The position numbers and the translations under genes are program-made. From Bacteroidota bacterium (GTDB taxonomy: Bacteria > Bacteroidota > Bacteroidia > Bacteroidales > JAAUTT01), in NCBI GenBank assembly GCA_021779665.1, contig JAJYAG010000003.1, forward strand, positions 31,863 through 95,862: 64,000 nucleotides of DNA, written 5' to 3'. Under the pieces are notes generated by a model, which had not been told where the DNA came from, ran no database searches, and saw only the letters and a program-made list of their open reading frames with translations. Of this stretch, positions 62,001 through 64,000 are shown one piece after another. Every line of letters starts with the position of its first letter. The first letter of the stretch is position 1.

Positions 62001-64000
62001 ATGAATATTTCATATAATTGGTTGAAGCAATACCTGGATATCGATCTGCCCAAAGAAGAGGTATCGGCTATTTTAACATCTATAGGACTTGAAGTTGAAG
62101 CTGTTGAAACCTACGAAACCATAAAAGGCGGTTTAGAAGGATTTGTTGTTGGCGAAGTAAAGACCTGCGCCAGGCATCCTAATGCCGATAAATTAAGTGT
62201 AACAACCGTTGATGTCGGTGGCCCGGAATTGCTTCCTATTGTTTGCGGAGCGCCCAATGTTGCTGCCGGTCAGAAGGTAATAGTTGCCACTGTGGGCACA
62301 ACCATTTATAAAGGAGATGAAAGCTTTAAAATAGCCAAAGCCAAAATTCGTGGCGAGGTTTCAGAGGGAATGATTTGTGCCGAAGACGAGATTGGAATCG
62401 GAACTTCTCATGCAGGTATTTTGGTTCTGCCTGAAGATGTTAAGATTGGCTTGCCTGCTAAAGATTATTTCAAAATAGAAAGCGATGTGGTTTTTACAAT
62501 TGGCTTAACACCAAACCGGATCGATGCGGCTTCTCATTATGGCGTTGCACGCGATTTGGCGGCTTATCTGTGCCTCAAACAAAATGTAAACCTGCAGAAA
62601 CCCTCTATAGAAAACTTTAAGATCGATAATAATAACCGCATCATTGATGTGGTTATCGAAAACGAAGAGGCCTGTCCGCGTTACTCAGGACTTACCATTA
62701 CCGGAGTAACTGTAAAACCCTCGCCCGATTGGTTGCAGCAGCGGCTTAAAGCTATAGGTCTCAATCCTATCAATAATGTTGTGGATGTTACCAATTATGT
62801 GCTTCACGAACTTGGCCAGCCGTTACATGCTTTCGATGCCGACAAGATCACCGGAGGACGCGTTGTGATTAAAACGCTTCCCGAAGGCAGTAAATTCAAG
62901 ACACTTGATAGTCAGGAACGCACTCTTTCAGGCGAAGATCTGATGATTTGCAATACCGTTGAAGGAATGTGTATTGGCGGTGTATTCGGAGGTATTGAGT
63001 CGGGTATCAGCGAATCGTCAACCAATGTTTTTCTAGAGAGTGCCCACTTTAATCCGGTGTTTATCCGTAAAACATCGAAAAGACATTTATTGTATACCGA
63101 TGCTTCTTTTAGGTTTGAGCGTGGGTCCGATCCGAATATCACAGTTTATGCTTTGAAGAGAGCTGCCATGTTAATTAAAGAAGTTGCAGGAGGCACCACT
63201 TCATCGCCGGTTATGGATGTTTATCCAAAGCCGTTGGCAAATACCGAGTTTGACTTCGATTTGCAGAAAGCTTACGACCTCATTGGAAAAACCATAGATG
63301 TGCCGGTAATTAAAAATATTCTTCAGGCACTCGAAATTCAGGTTCTCTCCGAAACAACTTCAAGCCTGAGACTTTCTGTTCCTCCCTTTAAGGTTGATGT
63401 GAAACGTCCTGCCGATGTTGTGGAGGAAATTCTACGCATTTATGGTTATAATAATGTTGAAATTTCTGAAACCGTCCACTCTACCTTATCCTACATTCAA
63501 AAGCCGAATAAGGATGCCATTGTGAATAAAATTTCCGATTCACTTTCAGCCGCAGGTTTCAACGAAATAATGTCGAATTCTCTGAATAGCAGCAATTACT
63601 ACACGAGTCTTGAATCATACAAAACCGAAAACCTCGTGATGATTCTGAACCCGTTGAGCCAGGAACTGAATTGTATGCGTCAAACGCTTTTATTCAGCGG
63701 ATTGGAAGCCATACGACACAATGCTAATCGCAGGAATTCAAACCTGAAACTTTATGAATTTGGTAACTGCTATATAAAAGAAGATGCTAAAAACCAGGTT
63801 CTACAAGGTTTTACAGAAAATCTTCACCTGAGCATATTTTTAACCGGATTTAAAACAGAAGAGAGCTGGACTGCAAAGCAGGAAACAGCCTCGTTTTTTA
63901 CACTCAAGGCTTATGTGGAATATGTAATGGAACGTGTAGGACTTCAGTTGAGTAAATGCTTGGTTAACGATCTCCATAACGATATTTTCAGCGATAGATC
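62001..64000 (+). CDS. pheT: Phenylalanine-tRNA ligase beta subunit (3' end outside window)
   Basis: The frame opens at ATG 62001 and is still open at 64000, so only about 666 residues are visible of the usual roughly 800. The N-terminal module is seen in NISYNWLKQYLDIDLPKEEV. The tRNA-binding/EMAP-like domain lies near 40-150 (VVGEVKTCARHPNADKLSV, VCGAPNVAAGQKVIVAT). The B3/B4 domain follows near 215-400 (NPINNVVDVTNYVLHELGQP), and then the B5 and synthetase core (FDFDLQKAYDLIGKTID). The anticodon-binding-like FDX-ACB end lies beyond the window. Together with PheS it charges tRNA-Phe. PheS is not adjacent here. Confidence 0.96.
   Translation, partial: MNISYNWLKQYLDIDLPKEEVSAILTSIGLEVEAVETYETIKGGLEGFVVGEVKTCARHPNADKLSVTTVDVGGPELLPIVCGAPNVAAGQKVIVATVGTTIYKGDESFKIAKAKIRGEVSEGMICAEDEIGIGTSHAGILVLPEDVKIGLPAKDYFKIESDVVFTIGLTPNRIDAASHYGVARDLAAYLCLKQNVNLQKPSIENFKIDNNNRIIDVVIENEEACPRYSGLTITGVTVKPSPDWLQQRLKAIGLNPINNVVDVTNYVLHELGQPLHAFDADKITGGRVVIKTLPEGSKFKTLDSQERTLSGEDLMICNTVEGMCIGGVFGGIESGISESSTNVFLESAHFNPVFIRKTSKRHLLYTDASFRFERGSDPNITVYALKRAAMLIKEVAGGTTSSPVMDVYPKPLANTEFDFDLQKAYDLIGKTIDVPVIKNILQALEIQVLSETTSSLRLSVPPFKVDVKRPADVVEEILRIYGYNNVEISETVHSTLSYIQKPNKDAIVNKISDSLSAAGFNEIMSNSLNSSNYYTSLESYKTENLVMILNPLSQELNCMRQTLLFSGLEAIRHNANRRNSNLKLYEFGNCYIKEDAKNQVLQGFTENLHLSIFLTGFKTEESWTAKQETASFFTLKAYVEYVMERVGLQLSKCLVNDLHNDIFSDR

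Noticed and set aside
1..64000. tRNA, rRNA, CRISPR, transposase or phage genes
   Set aside because: No cloverleaf-like sequence, repeat-spacer array, transposase motif or phage-type protein was recognised in any intergenic region.

Overview
This is a contiguous chromosomal stretch from a member of the Bacteroidota, most likely class Bacteroidia. The evidence is two SusC/SusD pairs, a hybrid two-component regulator (HTCS), an ECF sigma/FecR pair, a long secreted protein with a type IX (Por) sorting tail, promoter-like TAnnTTTG boxes a few bases upstream of several start codons, and little Shine-Dalgarno signal. I cannot name the genus. Both edges cut genes: a NapC-type cytochrome at the left and pheT at the right.

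Left part (1-8.5 kb): a tight forward gene run. It encodes a tetraheme NapC/NirT cytochrome fused to a formylglycine-generating-enzyme-like (FGE) domain, two Tat-exported Gfo/Idh/MocA oxidoreductases, a ThuA-domain lipoprotein, a GT2 glycosyltransferase, and a GT39-like membrane glycosyltransferase with a TPR tail. A hairpin terminator follows. The first four look like a periplasmic sugar-oxidation module coupled to cytochrome c. A DUF1905/YdeI-like protein and a chemoreceptor follow.

10.9-30.2 kb: a polysaccharide utilization locus (PUL) that I read as arabinan-directed. It has a 1490-residue HTCS sensor/regulator with a divergent six-hairpin glycosidase-like gene, then GH51 arabinofuranosidase, a probable surface glycan-binding lipoprotein with two copies of a lectin-like module, SusC, SusD and two GH43 arabinanase-like enzymes. 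Surface arabinanase cuts the chain, SusCD imports it, GH51 and the second GH43 finish it in the periplasm, and the HTCS senses the oligosaccharides.

30.3-37.7 kb: housekeeping and accessory genes. These are a Ser/Arg-rich lipoprotein, EcsC, DUF4256, an ArsR-SRPBCC-DoxX operon with a clear promoter/operator, an approximately 500-base non-coding stretch with repeat-like sequence, and mfd.

37.7-49.6 kb: a second PUL, controlled by ECF sigma/FecR. SusC carries the STN signalling domain; SusD, a serine-type sulfatase, an ADP-ribosylglycohydrolase-fold lipoprotein and a GH5 lipoprotein follow. The substrate is unknown, probably a sulfated glycan.

49.8-64 kb: mixed genes. These are carbamate kinase, a receptor-like MCP without a periplasmic domain, an M28 peptidase, a LigB-type dioxygenase, the T9SS substrate, a conserved unknown, a DUF1080 protein, rubrerythrin, an unknown membrane-anchored protein, a small lipoprotein, a YjjG-like nucleotidase and pheT. 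I saw no tRNA or rRNA gene, CRISPR array, transposase gene or prophage.
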